Shown here in pieces: positions 23,400 through 37,000 of a stretch of DNA of 64,000 nucleotides (within the stretch, counting starts at the first letter, position 1; the number at the start of each line of letters is the position of its first letter). The notes under the pieces are model-generated. The model worked only from the letters and a program-made list of their open reading frames with translations. It ran no database searches and had not been told where the DNA came from. This DNA is from Sipunculus nudus (taxonomy: Eukaryota; Annelida; Sipuncula; Golfingiida; Sipunculidae), in the NCBI GenBank assembly GCA_026874595.1, contig CM049313.1:49029659-49093658 (forward strand), given 5' to 3'. The translations under genes were made by a program, and so were the position numbers.

Positions 23400-26285
23400 A
23401 AAGTGACCTGCTATGAGGACTGTTGTCGGGTTTTTCTGACGTATCATTATTGTATGAATCAATTCAAGTGCTTTTAATTCATATTAGGCCCAATTAAGTT
23501 TACATTATTTTAATCCTGGTACAGTGATCTTTCTGGTGGAATACATATTTTTAGGTTTTCATTCAATTTTAAGTTATTTGGTAATATTAAAAGAAAATGA
23601 ATAGATACTACCAAGAAACTGAAATTTTAAATTTTAATATTGAAAAAAAAAAATGAGTTTAAGGCTAGAGAGAAACATAATACAGGGGAAAGGTTTTTGA
23701 GATATTGTTATGTAGATTAATATTTGTCCATTAAAAACAGGATTATTGTTACTTAAATAGTGTACCTTTCAATTTTTTTAATGTTTCAAAATCATGTGAA
23801 AATGAGTGTTAAATTTAAAAAATGTATATTCCATCAGAATGATCAGTGTACCAGGTTTAAAATAATGTATACTTTTAGAGGTCTTGTATGTCTTGAACAA
23901 CTTTTGTATTGATTTCAGATATAGGGGAATCAAATAATAATGATACTTGTACAATTTTTTCAATAGATTACCACTGATTTAAACCATTAAATAATTCTGC
24001 AGTTGAAATCATTCGAAGACTTGTGACGGTAAAAGACTGCCATCTGCCAGTGACTCTGGTAAGCGACCATAGCATCAGCATGTGCAATCATCAAGTTTCT
24101 GCTGCACATCAAGTGATCTTTTTAGCATTCTTGTTTTTTTCCCTTTGTTTCTTTTTTTCTCACAAATCTGAACCGATTATTTTTCCTTTAAACTGACATC
24201 ACAAACAGAAAAATACATGACTAATATTATCTATTTATTTTCAAACTATGTCCCCTCATTCGGCCATAGGCCAAGAAAAAAGTGATTAAATTTTAGGGCG
24301 GATAGATAGATTGTGGAGCTTTGGTATACTGAGAAACATCCAGAACAGGAGTTAACAAATCAGCTAGATTCAGGTATTAAACCACATTTTTTACCGATCC
24401 CTTCAAAAATTATGGAATTATTATTTTACCATTTGTTCGTACTTCCACAAAATTTCATGGAGAACTTTCAGAAATATTGCTTAGACAGACACTCGAACCA
24501 CATGACCTTCCGTCCCTTCGTTGGTGGAGGTGATGGAATTTCTAATGGGGTATATTCTTTGTTTTATTTGTCAAGAAAGTGCTCAGATTAGAGCAGAAAT
24601 AAAACTCTTTCCCCACAGAGTTAGATTATCACTTCGGTCTGTGATTTCAAACATATTTCTGTGTTAATTCATCACTCACAACCTAATGTTATAAGATTAT
24701 CGGCTGTTTATCATGTGCACGATATCGATATCTCTCGCAACCTAATGTTATAAGATTATCGGCTGTTTATCATGTGCACGATATCGATGCAATAGGACGG
24801 ATTCCCGTTGGAGTGCTTTTTCTCCCCGTATGGCTTGTGTCAACACTCCAGTTGGATTACCAGTCGAATATAAAAGTCTTTAATAGCCTTTGAGATGGAG
24901 TTAGGAGTCCTGTATGACTGGTTTAGACGGAGCTTTTCCCACCAGTTACACAAAGAGTCTCTTAAACTGGTCCAGAGACAGGTATTTCGGCCGACAACAA
25001 AGTGGAGTTTGTGGAGATCGATTTCCATATGATTGGTGTAGAGATATTTTATTTGGCCTGTAACAAAGTGTGGTGCGTATCGTAATCAGCAGAGATTGTA
25101 CGGGATCTCCTCTATCTGTTATTGAAGTTCACAATTTGTTTATCGTTTTGGTGAATGCGTCGAACTTGTAGCTGATTAGTCACGATACACCCTCAGCACA
25201 TCTGGTAAGCGAGGAACAGCAAAAAACATTGCACACACTGCCATCTGATGGACGATGGGTAAAACAGCACATAACAAGAAATATAGTGCAAAATTCGCTC
25301 AACAGGTGGCTCTCAGAACTACCGCTCTTCGTTTTGTTTACGGTATATTGGCAGATAGTTAATAATCATCATTTATATCGGCATGTCTGCAACAGTACCT
25401 TAATAACCGTATTGGATTAATTTAATCAATTTCAAACGCATTCTAATCAATCTTTCTTACTATTGTGTCATAATTATTACATCAAAAGAATGGAAGTCTC
25501 AAACTTTTTAGTCTATAACAAATTCAAAATAGTATACACATGGATAAAAACCCTACTTCAGCTAAATGCGCTCACATTTTATCAGTAGGATATAAAACAT
25601 GGTGCCTAGAAAAGAACAATAAAAATAGGCGATTAACTAGATGAATTATATATACTCTACATGCTCGATATCTGTGTACAAACGATATTATTTAATTTTA
25701 AAATATGTAAAAAAATAAATATTGAAAAAAAATAGAATGTTTCATGCAAAATAAGGAATTAATATTTTCTTTATAATTTATCGTACCACAAGCGCTTTAA
25801 TAATTTTATTTTCCATATGTACAAAGTATACGGATATTATACATGTAAACCCTATCCATTCCTAATTAAATGCATAATAAAAACGATATTTCATAATTTA
25901 TCAGAAATAATTCCGTATCAGTAATAATAATTAATTTTATTAATGATTAAGTTGAGATTCGGTTATTAGCTGCCATGTTAGGTAGTATATATGATCATAT
26001 TCTCATTTTTTACAAATTTATGCTCACAAGGCTTCGTTCATGAGGAGTTTCAGCGCGAGAAGTACCAAACAAGGGTTCGTGTACCATATGATAATGGGAA
26101 TAATAATTTAATGGTATATCTAGTGTTGTATAATTTATTCATGCCTGAAGCTTATCTTAGGCCCACATGTGGGTCATTATTTGTTTGGATTCAGTCATCT
26201 CGGGTCCGTGCATCTTTTGAAGGGAGCTTTAAAACGAATTATCCCAAATCTCTCTTGCATGATGTAAACATTTTGGGAATCCAAA
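23400..26285. other. AT-rich non-coding stretch
   Basis: No gene is recognised. Open frames at 24313-24591 and 25991-26293 show no known domain and no matching exon partner. Confidence 0.5.
24679..24788. repeat. Perfect 51-bp direct duplication
   Basis: The sequence from CAACCTAATG to GATATCGAT occurs at 24679-24729 and again at 24738-24788, identical and 59 bp apart. Confidence 0.95.
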
Positions 26286-26289
26286 TTTC

Positions 26290-26732
26290 GTGACAACCAC
26301 GGGCCCGATCCCGCATGCAGCTTTGTTTACATCTAGAGTGCTGTACACGTCATGGGAGGCACTGACCAATCAGAGAAGAAGGGCACCTGTCGACCTCATG
26401 CTTCGCGGATAAAGTGTTATGAATAGAAAAACACGGCGTGCGCAGTGAAGTATAACGCTCTCACTTAGCAGCGAACAACAAAGGCAGGGCCCGGGTGGTG
26501 TCTGACACTCATCACCACGTACGACCTGTCATTCAAATAGGATATAGGAACTGGACCGAAATTGCGTGACCCCATAGAGCGGTCACTGTGACCGACAGTG
26601 GACATAGCCCTGGTGAGGACAGCGCAGGTATTGAAGCGTGGGTCGGGGATGCATTGTGACACAGTTTCCCATGTGAGCCTGCGTGAATATAATCCACAGT
26701 CCGGTGGCTGTTAACGTGTTTCTTGGCAAGCC
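26290..26732 (+). promoter_or_regulatory. Putative promoter and 5' UTR of gene B
   Basis: This GC-richer patch lies directly upstream of the gene B start codon. It contains a CCAAT box in ACCAATCAG (about 26365), TACACGTCATG (about 26344) and CGGCGTGCGCAG (about 26433). No clear TATA box is placed. The start codon context GCCATGG is a strong Kozak match. Confidence 0.45.
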
Positions 26733-26852
26733 ATGGCGAATACTGTAGCAGACTTTCGTGGGCCCAGATCGCCCATTGGGGTCGGTGCGGACCCCTCCAG
26801 GGCAAGGAAGTATCACGAGGGTTGGGTACAACATAAAGCTGGGAACAGCAAG
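26733..26852 (+). CDS. STAP-like: Gene B coding exon 1 (N-terminus, PH strand 1)
   Basis: Forty codons run from GCCATGG to a GTAAGC donor. The first 25 residues are disordered (ADFRGPRSPIGVGADPSR) and the end, KYHEGWVQHKAGNSK, is the first PH strand and turn, comparable to YFEGFLLIK in STAP1. It was chosen as first exon because of the start context, the phase-0 donor and the direct fit to DWKKYW in the next exon. Confidence 0.82.
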
Positions 26853-27968
26853 GTAAGCCGCTTAATCCAAGTGTCAAAGTTCACTCTTGATCGCTTTAAT
26901 GGATAGGGTTGTAAAGTGGCCGATTGTGGCATAAACTGTTGCATCACATGTTTTTCTGGGCCCCACGCAATCCTTGCACATCCAAGTAGGGTAATACATT
27001 GCAGCTGAGCGTATCCGGGCAAAAACGAGCAAATATTAAACTTGGCTGCACGAGAGGGGGAACTTGTGTTCACATAGCGTGCCACGCCCCCACACAGCTG
27101 TCACTGTAAATCACTGTTGATTGTTTGCTCATATTACTGCTTATATAATCCTTATTGTCACATGTGTCCATATTTGTTTGTGTATCATTTTAATACTATA
27201 GAACCTTTATGTTAACATATGGACTTGTACTGATATGAAATTAATATCATTTTCATTTATTAATATCAAGGATTTATTTATGTAGGACTTTTTTTGTCAT
27301 CATGATGTACACTTTAAACACATCCCCTGCTGTAACCTGAAAGGCTATTATCACATAGTACATTAGCCACCAAGGGTGACTATAAAATGTTAGATATATC
27401 TGAGAGTACAGTTTATAGTCACCACCCCATGTATGCACTTGGGTGGGATTCTAACCTCTGCATGATCTGTGTCTATAAAAGGGAGAAAACCGCTCAGTAA
27501 CTCGTGTATCTCATTTTTTATAGACAAACTTCTGTTATGATAAGCTAATTGCATTAATACCCAGCTTAATTAAGTATATATCTCTTATAAAACTGGACCA
27601 GTACACAAAACATTGTCACCGCTACATATACATTCTAACTGCTTCTGTCATGGCGGTTATGAGCAGTACGACCCGTGTCTTCTGAGACCAAAATGCACAA
27701 TAACTAAAGTAAAATGCACTTCCAGTGGCCAAAATGTTGCAGTTGTATTGAAAATAAGATACTTTTGCCATAGTGAAGAAGTTTTAATGTCACCCCATCC
27801 GTTAAACAGAAAATAAACAGCCTTTTCCGGAAAATACGATCGTATCGTGGTCAAATACCACTTATCTCTATATATGGGGAGGCGACGAAACAGTCGTCCG
27901 TTAACGGTGCAAGACGTTTCGTCGGCGCAGGCGGCTAATAGTACATCTGCAAGGAAATTATATGAATA

Positions 27969-27999
<31 letters not shown>

Positions 28000-28015
28000 G
28001 GCTTATTTATGTATG

Positions 28016-28052
<37 letters not shown>

Positions 28053-31000
28053 CATCATCATAATTAAAGTAATAAATGAAAACCCAAGGTGGCATATTGT
28101 TACAGTTAGTAAAATTTATTCAGATTTTTTTTTTATTATTTCAGTTATTTGATATTTCTGTCAGCTACCATCATCACTATTCTAAACTGGTGGAACATTT
28201 CTAGAACCACATTTTAATTAATAGCTTATAACAGATCCAGCGGGAAAGGGGTCTTGATCACCAATTTATTGAGATATTTCTGAATTATGCAAAAATTATT
28301 TGCCTGAATAATGTAAAAGACACAAGAATTTATAATCATAAGTTGATGTTTGATGAAACCCGCTGGTGTACTCAGCCCACAGGTTAAAGGTCATCAGGCC
28401 CACAGGTTAAAGGTCATCAGGAGACCTTGAAGTTGTCCAAGTGGAACAAAGTATTCATTCCAGTGATATTTATATTTCCCTGATTTCACTTGATTTTTAA
28501 GGCCTTTTTTCATACCTCCATCCGTCTGTTAACTTTAAGTGTCACCACAGTAACTTACCAGAACTTTGATGGATTTACACAAAACTCACCATAACTACTT
28601 ACCAACAGATTATCTTGCCCCAGTTTGATTATGGACAAAATCCATGTTCATATAATAAGATCACAGATCACTAGGCTACTTTGTGGTATTGCCACTATTA
28701 CTTCAGAAGAATATGAAGATTTTGATAAAAAACATCAGAAATGGCAATCAATAAAATATCTCACCTAAGTTTGATTTTCAGCAAAATCCAAGCATGTTCA
28801 ATTTGGTCAGAGGTCACTGCACTTCAAACACCATGGTGACTTAACAAAAATCCTATGGATTTTCATGAAACTCATTATACATAGTTACCAATAGAGTTTC
28901 TCACCTCAGTTTAATCCCTCAGCAGATCTCAGCTATATTTAATGAGGTCAGAGGTCACAAGACATTAGATTGGTGTATTATGCACATTTGCGGTGCTCTT
29001 GTTTTCACCTCAGTTAACCTCTACATCAGCCAAAGACCAATTGTGTATCAAACTTTTTTAATTGGCAAACACACTCATTCTGTTGATACAACCATTTACT
29101 CTGTGGTGTGACCCCAACTCCAGTATAGATGTAATACTAGTACTCTGATGACCGTCAAAACAGTAATTACAAAGAAACCAGTCATTTGAACTAATAGAAT
29201 GAATAAATATAAAGCATGCATACCATATTTGGGGGTCATTCCTATGGTCCATGCACTTATTTCCCCCAGATATATATATGCATTGTTTGTTATTGTATAA
29301 CAGTAACATTTATTGGTAAAAAAACAGAATTAAGACTAAAACAAACTCACTTCAGCCCCATGTGGCATTTTCACAGATGAACAAAATTCATTAAGGCTCC
29401 AGGGAAAACTGTTAAGTTTTGGATTTATGATTGTAAAAATAGTGAACACCAAAAAGTGAAAAATGTTACTATTCAGTCAGTATCAGACTATATGATAAAA
29501 TCGTTCTTAAAATCCTTTATGTTCAGGGAATGATTTAAACACAGCTTGCCATATTAATATTATATAAATTTCCAGTGGGCATAGTTATTTTGGAAATTAG
29601 GGACATTCTATATTTGTATATTCCCAATTATATAAGAACATGATATTCCATGAATCCATCAGTGATCAGTCCAGATTTCAGTAGAGAATAAAAGGTCAGT
29701 AATTTTAGAATTATAATTATATGTAAAAAGCGTCATTTTTCCACTTTTATCATTTTCCTTTTTCAAAATTGACATATTATTTTTACTTTACTTTTTTCAG
29801 AAAGTTTCCTATCTTTTTTATTATAATAGAACAGAGGTTCCCTGTTAAACCTTTGACTGAGCTTTAATGGTATGAAATTGATTTCAATGTCCAAACATTC
29901 TGCATTATTATGTATTGTGTGACTCTAGAGGTATTGTGTGCCTTTAGAGGTATTGTGTGCCTCTGGATTTTGATTAAAGTGTTACATGTGTTCATATAAG
30001 AGTACGTAGGTGGTATACATGTATCTTGCTAAAGAACCAGTGGACGTGGGTGAGATGTTTTAACAGTGTGAATACCTGGGCATCCACTCAATCTGAGGTG
30101 TTTTGTGTGTGACTAAGTGATGTTATGAACCTCTGATGGTTTGCATGGATGATATCTTTTCTGCGTAAGTGCAGAAAAGCATTTGGTTTATGAGAACACC
30201 CCGGAGCAAACAGTTTTCTCAAACCAAGGGCCCTAATACCTCAGCTCACCTGATTAGTTTGTTGAAGTTCAATCATGCGTGAATTCATGGGTTCATATGA
30301 TCTCACTGTGCTTGTGAGGATACAAGGAAAGCTTGGAATGTCTTTGTACACAAGAGTGCAGACACAACTGATAAATAGCTGGAATGAACCTGGGGTAAGG
30401 GTAATGTTGACTTTATACGGCTAAAACGAAGGGCATGACTCAGTAGACTGATTTGAGATCATCTACATTTGTCTGGGGTCTAAGGGCTTCAGGTTCATAA
30501 ATCTACAAACAACATAAAAGATCCAGGTTTATTAATCTACAAACAACATAAAAGACCCAGGTTCATTAATCTACAAACAACATAAAAGACTTCAGGGGTG
30601 TCATTCCAAACCAAATATACATATACATTGCTGACATCACTTTTTTGACTGCCATAAAACAACTATATTCTGGTCTTAGCTTATATAAAGGCCATCTTTT
30701 TAGGAGTGTTACCTTTAACCAACATATGGTATGTTATTTGTTATCAGATTTAAGAATGTTACCCTTGCACAGACTTTGCTTGATCTTTTATTTGAAATAA
30801 AATCATTAAAAAGTGAAATTTCAAGAACTGGTTGGTCTGAATAAAATCTCTAAGGACACCTAAAAGTAGGTCATTGTGACCTAATTTTATTTATGCTATG
30901 ACTCGTAAAGTTTTTTTAAACTAACTGTATTTGTATACATACATTTTTAACAACATCATTATTGCAGACCATGAAATCACCATGGTAGCTACAGCTGTGA

Positions 31001-34000
31001 TACTTCTGTTCCAATTAATGTTTGAATGAGGTCAAGAAGCTGTCAAACCATTTATCTGACATGAAACACTTTACATTTGTTGGATATTCTCTTTGTTACG
31101 TGTTTAATGGTTCATGTAGCAGTGATAAATGATGGAGTTTTTATGGGAAGTTTTATGTACATGTTATGGTTTTAAACCTGAACACTGTTTATATAGGTAG
31201 ATGTGACACCTGTGTGTTTGTCTAGCTATGCCAGGAATCTTATATGACACAGACGCAACTCTCAGTGTTCATATGTGAGAAATATAAAAAAAAATTGACA
31301 GAATAAATCTGGAAGATTATTTAGGAAAAAAGACCACATACTGAAAGTTTCAAATAATGATAAACAATCTGACATTACAACAGTATTTCATTATATTCAA
31401 TAATATTTTAATATATAAATGGATAATGAATCCATGACCCTTTTATGTTTCAAGATTGATTCAAATGTGTATTGTTTTCTGACTGGATTTATTTGCCTGA
31501 TGCAGTCAATTTGTTTTGTTTTCCCTTATTTTCCTGAGATAAACCATTCAATTTGTCATTCTAGATTTTTGATCCTTTAGAAAAATATTAAGATGTAAAG
31601 GGACACAGCATATACTTATTTTTCATTTTGAGGGGGCAAGATGGGGTTCAATTTCATTATAAAAATATGTAACCATTCAGAAACAAACTTTCAAAATATA
31701 TGTAAGAAGTCAAATTTACATCTGAGAAAATCTGTTACTGTTATGCAGCATTTCATCTCCTCAAATAGCAATCAGTGTTATTAGTCAAACGCAAGAAAAA
31801 TCATTTAGTGGCCAAATAGATGATGTCATTTAATTGTTCAAAATTTGCTTCCATGTGAATCCAGATGTTCTGTACTTGTTACTGTTACAACTCATACACA
31901 CAGCTCTTTTGGCTTAAGGCTCTTGGCAGCTTCTGTTGATATTTTGTTCTGTATTTATATTTCAGGATTAGATGTATTACAGTAAGTTGTATATGGATGT
32001 ATGCAATATTAGCAAAATAGTTTGTAAGATGTCTGGGATATTTCCGCCAGGTACATTGATATATATCCTCTTGATAAATAGAGGTTCCTTTTTATTTGTA
32101 TAATTAACTGTGCAATTTGTCTTTCATTGAAATGCAAGAGATGGCAAAATGTTGGAATGAATATAATTAATGTTCTGATGTATATCTTACCAATTGAATC
32201 AGCTGTGTAAAAGCGCTTCACCTTGTAATAATAAAATGAATTATGACAGGCACATAAAGGCGGCAGGGTCAGTGATCAGCGGTTATAACATTTGTTAAGG
32301 TGTTAACACCTTGTGTACTGAAGTCCCTCATGTGGAACATGTACACATGGTTGTGGTTTGTTTACAGTAACATGTTTACAAATTTTACAGTGTTTTTTTT
32401 ATCAACACATATGAAGCCATGGGTGTCTTAGGATGTGCTTGTTTATATGTGCTTGCAGGGGCGGATCCAGGAGAACTAATGAAAACCATTAAAATAAAGG
32501 TTCCCAGGTCTGGAAAAGGTTGGGGGGGGGGGGGTCCAGGAAACTTCTGTGTCAGACTGAAATAAATAAAATGTCAATAAGATTTTGAGTATCACAGACA
32601 CATATTGCGCCCTGCCCATATTCCTGAAACCGTGCAGTTTTTTTGTTGCTCAAACACTGGTGATATACAAGTAAATTTTTAGCAAGATATTGTGGTAAAT
32701 TTCACTTGGAGTTTTTTGGTTTGGTGATGCATTAGGCCAAAAAAAAATGGTTTGGTTCTCTGGTACTTTTTTCAGAAATCAGTGCTGGTGGGTGATATTT
32801 TATTTTAACCTGTTTTGTATGTTTCAATAAAAATGTTATATGATCAGGGAAAAGCATGACAATAACACAGTTTTTTGCTAAACAGGTAAAAGCACTACAT
32901 AACAAAGGAAATCTTATCAAAATTGAAAATAAAAATAAAAATGTTAATGTCAGGAGTTTAAATTGATGTGGGCAGTGCCTGAGAACAATACATTTTATTT
33001 TTTTGGCCTTACATCACCCTTTTTATATAAAGGTATTCAGTGAATTTAAATGAAAGTAGAAAACACCCAGCATGTTTTCAGGGATTAAGTCAATTATATA
33101 TTTTGAAAGTAAATACATGCAAGTCTAAGTGATATACCTCAGTGCTTGAAATATATCACTGTTATTGGACTTTCCCTTTCATAATTCTTAAAGTATATGA
33201 ATAAAATTAAAGTCATTGATTGTAAATTAACAGATATACTATGCACTTTATGGTGAACTGCTTTCCCATATTAAAAACATAGTTGAATTCGTTGCCTTCT
33301 CTGATAAAATATTATGACAGGTAAAAATAATTTAATTTTGCAGTGATTGATGAAGGAAACAGTAATTAATTAAATCCACTCTGCTTTGATCTGAATCTAT
33401 TTATAGATGACAGACAACTCCTGGATGTTACATTGATTCTGTAACTATTTAAATTTGTGGAGCAGTCATTTTTATATGCCTGTCATATTACGGGAGTATT
33501 ATGGTATACCCACCATCTGTCTGTCCTTTCGTCTGTCTGTCCAGTAACTTTTAGTGTAGCAGTGATAACTTACCAGGGCTTTGATGGATTTTCAGAAAAA
33601 CTCATCATAACTACTTACAAACATTATCTCCCCAGGGTTTGATTATGGGCAACATCCAGGCATGTTTAAAAAGGTCACTTGTCACTAAGCTCTATGAAGA
33701 GGTCTCAACAATAACATATAAGGATATGAAGATTTTTTTTTATTAAAACTCATCAGAAATGTTAATCAGTAAATATCTTGCCTAAGATTGTTTTCACGCA
33801 AAATCCATGCATATTTAATTATGTCAGAGGTCTCCGCACTTTGGTCACCAAAATATCCTATGGAATATCATGAAACTCATTATCCATATTTACCAACAGA
33901 GTCTCTCACCTGATTTACCTTCTCATCAAAATTCACCTATATTTAATGAGGTCAGAGGTCACCAGATACGCAATAGGCATATTATGTACGTTTGCGGTGC

Positions 34001-37000
34001 TGTTGTTTCATGATGCTGTTGCCATAAGAGGTGGCTTAGAAAGGCTAAATAAGAAATATGTTTCAGCTTAAATATTTCAAAGCATTAAGATAGAATAGAT
34101 ATGTAGGTGTTAAATGACAATTAAAACTTTTAATTAAGATATAGATGTCTGCATACATAATAAAACAAGTCTTGTGTACTTAAATGAATTTGATATAAAG
34201 AATGTTTTAGATGATTCTTGCAAGGACCACCATTGAAATAAGTTTTTCTTGAAAAAAAATTGTGTTATCCTTGGAAATATTAACATGCTGTTTATTATTA
34301 TAAATGATCTCTGAATGCATGTATCTGACAATCTGAATAAAACCATTCAACTCATTAACAAATCTTAAACTGAAATTAACTGGACATGTATCTCAAGTAT
34401 GTTGGAGATTATTCAATATAAGATACAGTTTGGACTTTTTATTCTTAGTTATTGACTTTGCAAAGCGAAGCAAAATGTTTCATCAAGTCTAAGTCTAAAT
34501 TGAATAAGATATGGCATATCAATATATATATTTTAAGAATTTAAAAAGGTACTCAATATCATATGTGGAGGGATCTTTTAACTACCAGCCACTAAAGTTA
34601 TATCTTGGAAGTAATCTCATCAACTAAAATATAAAAGGTGCATTGTTCTGTGGTTTCATTTTTATTATTTTTCTTGTATTGCAGATATTCAGTTGTGTTG
34701 TGATTATTGTGAAAATGAAACTTTAGACTCAACAATAACAGTTAACTACTGCATGGGCTTCTGCAAGTTAAAGTTTTAGAAAATGATGGTTGGGCAAATG
34801 AAAGTCAGCTCCTACTTGCCTGATTGGGCAGACAGGCCCAACATTAACCTTTACACAAAGGCCTGAAATTAGAGGGGCCCATTCACGTATCTGACCTTTA
34901 TAATTTAAGCTAAAGATAATACTATTCAGCTTTTATAAAATAGGCCAGAAAATGTGGATATCACCACACACAGGCTGCTTGTTTTGTTTAAAACAACATG
35001 TTTATGTTGTGTAGGGGCCTGCCAAAATAAACAAAACAAATTCACCTAGGGCATCTGGCCACAAATCGGATAAGCAAATGCTTATTTCCAAATGGCATTT
35101 TGCAACAAGAGTCCTGTTTTACTTCAGCACATATGCAACCTAACAACTTTAGTTACTTTTTTTTCCTGTTTGTTAACATTGCTGAGTTTACAAACATGTT
35201 GTTGATTATCAAATTAATACATCCTTCATGAAGGTGTTGTACAAACTTTTCGACCAAAATTATTCTTACATCATTAATATATAGACAGAGGAAATCTAGA
35301 AAACATAAATTTTTTTCAAAAGGTAGGTGAATGGGCACCATTAAGTTGAAATCATTTTGTAATACCTCTTTTTTAAAATATTTATATGCTTATATGTGAA
35401 GATTAATGTTAAAGTGAAATATTGTTAACAAACACTCTTGAACTTGTTTATTGTTGTAAAATGATCCTGTGGAACACACTTTTTTGTGTTGAAAGGCTGC
35501 GATCACTGATTTTTTTAAAGACAAATAGAAATTCACTTAGGGCAAGTAAAAGCTAGATATATTACTTGCCCTACTGGGCTACTGCTATCAAAAGTTAATG
35601 TTGAGCCCTGGAACTACTATGAATGTTAAGTCAACAACAATGTACAATAGAACATGTCCTAAAACATATACATACATGTTGCTTGGTGTGTACCTTTTTT
35701 TGTGTGTGTCTGTGAACAAGGATGACATGGAGCAAATCAATTGACATACCTTTACAAATTGAATGGCCTAGATTTCAGCAAATTGACAGGACCACAACAA
35801 TAAGGATTCTAACAAATAATCTCACAAAGAAGTCATGTGTAAAAAGAGTGTTCTGAATGTGTGTTTGTGGAGTAGAGAAGTAAGGACATTGGTTTAGTTG
35901 TTGAAAAGTTTGGTATGGGTGGTCTGTTTTAAGTGCACAGAAAATACCTGAAAATCCCCTGTTATTCCCAGCATGTCCACAATATGATAACTCATGAGGT
36001 AATATACTTCATATTATTATAACCCCTCAGAGTGTTGTCCCTAAAATAGGCTGATCATGTGATAAATAAGAAGAGTTATTGTTGAAATGGGGATGCAAAA
36101 GTAGCACTACCTAAAAGTATATGAGATTCAAAACTCTACAGTTGTTAAGAGCATGCATGCAAACCAGGAACATTGTGAAAATTGACCCAGAATTTGTGCT
36201 ATATGCAGGGGAAAAGTTACTTAAAAAAGATACACTGCGACCTATATCCTTCAAGCTGTGGGGCTTGAAAGTACCCCTCAGAATAATCAAAAATATAATT
36301 AAAAACCTCCAATATCTCGATAATTAATGCATGGATTGTCATGAATCTTGCCTTGAATATTGACCATGACTAGTTTTGTCAGTTCCCGAAATGTGGTGGC
36401 GCCACCTGTATTTTTTGTTATTTTAATGAATATTTTAAAATATTTTATTATAAAATGACAACAATCATGTCAGTTTCTCAGCTGTAATTACATCTAGTGC
36501 CCCACAACCTGCTGTGTTTATTGATCACAAGTGGATGCCATATAGTTATCACCCTTTCTGTTTGTCTGTCTGTCCATCCATCCATCCACACAAATTAGTT
36601 TCGAGATGATAACTCCAGGTTGTCTTGACACATGGATTTCAAACTTTACTTTCATATGGCCCACCACTAAAGCAAGAACCTATATGATTTTGGGGTCATG
36701 AGGTCAAAGGTCAAGGTCACAGGACTCACTTTTTTAAAAAGATTATGGCTGCATTTTAAGCCAAGCTTTTCATCCCAAACTTTCCATTAAGCACATTTAG
36801 CTGACTTGCCAGTATGGGGAGAGCATGAATGAATTTGGGGTCACATGGTCAAAGGTCAAGGTCACAGGGGCCATCTGTTCACAAATTAGTTTCCAGATGA
36901 TACCTCCAGTTAAGTTTGACATATTGGTTTCAAACTTAACCTATATATGACTCACCACTAAATTAAGAACAATGTGGATTTTGGGGGTCCAACGGTCAAA

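Noticed and set aside
26533-26877. 114-codon frame on the - strand over gene B exon 1
   Set aside because: It is the antisense shadow of the GC-richer promoter and first exon, which have better splice and homology support on +.
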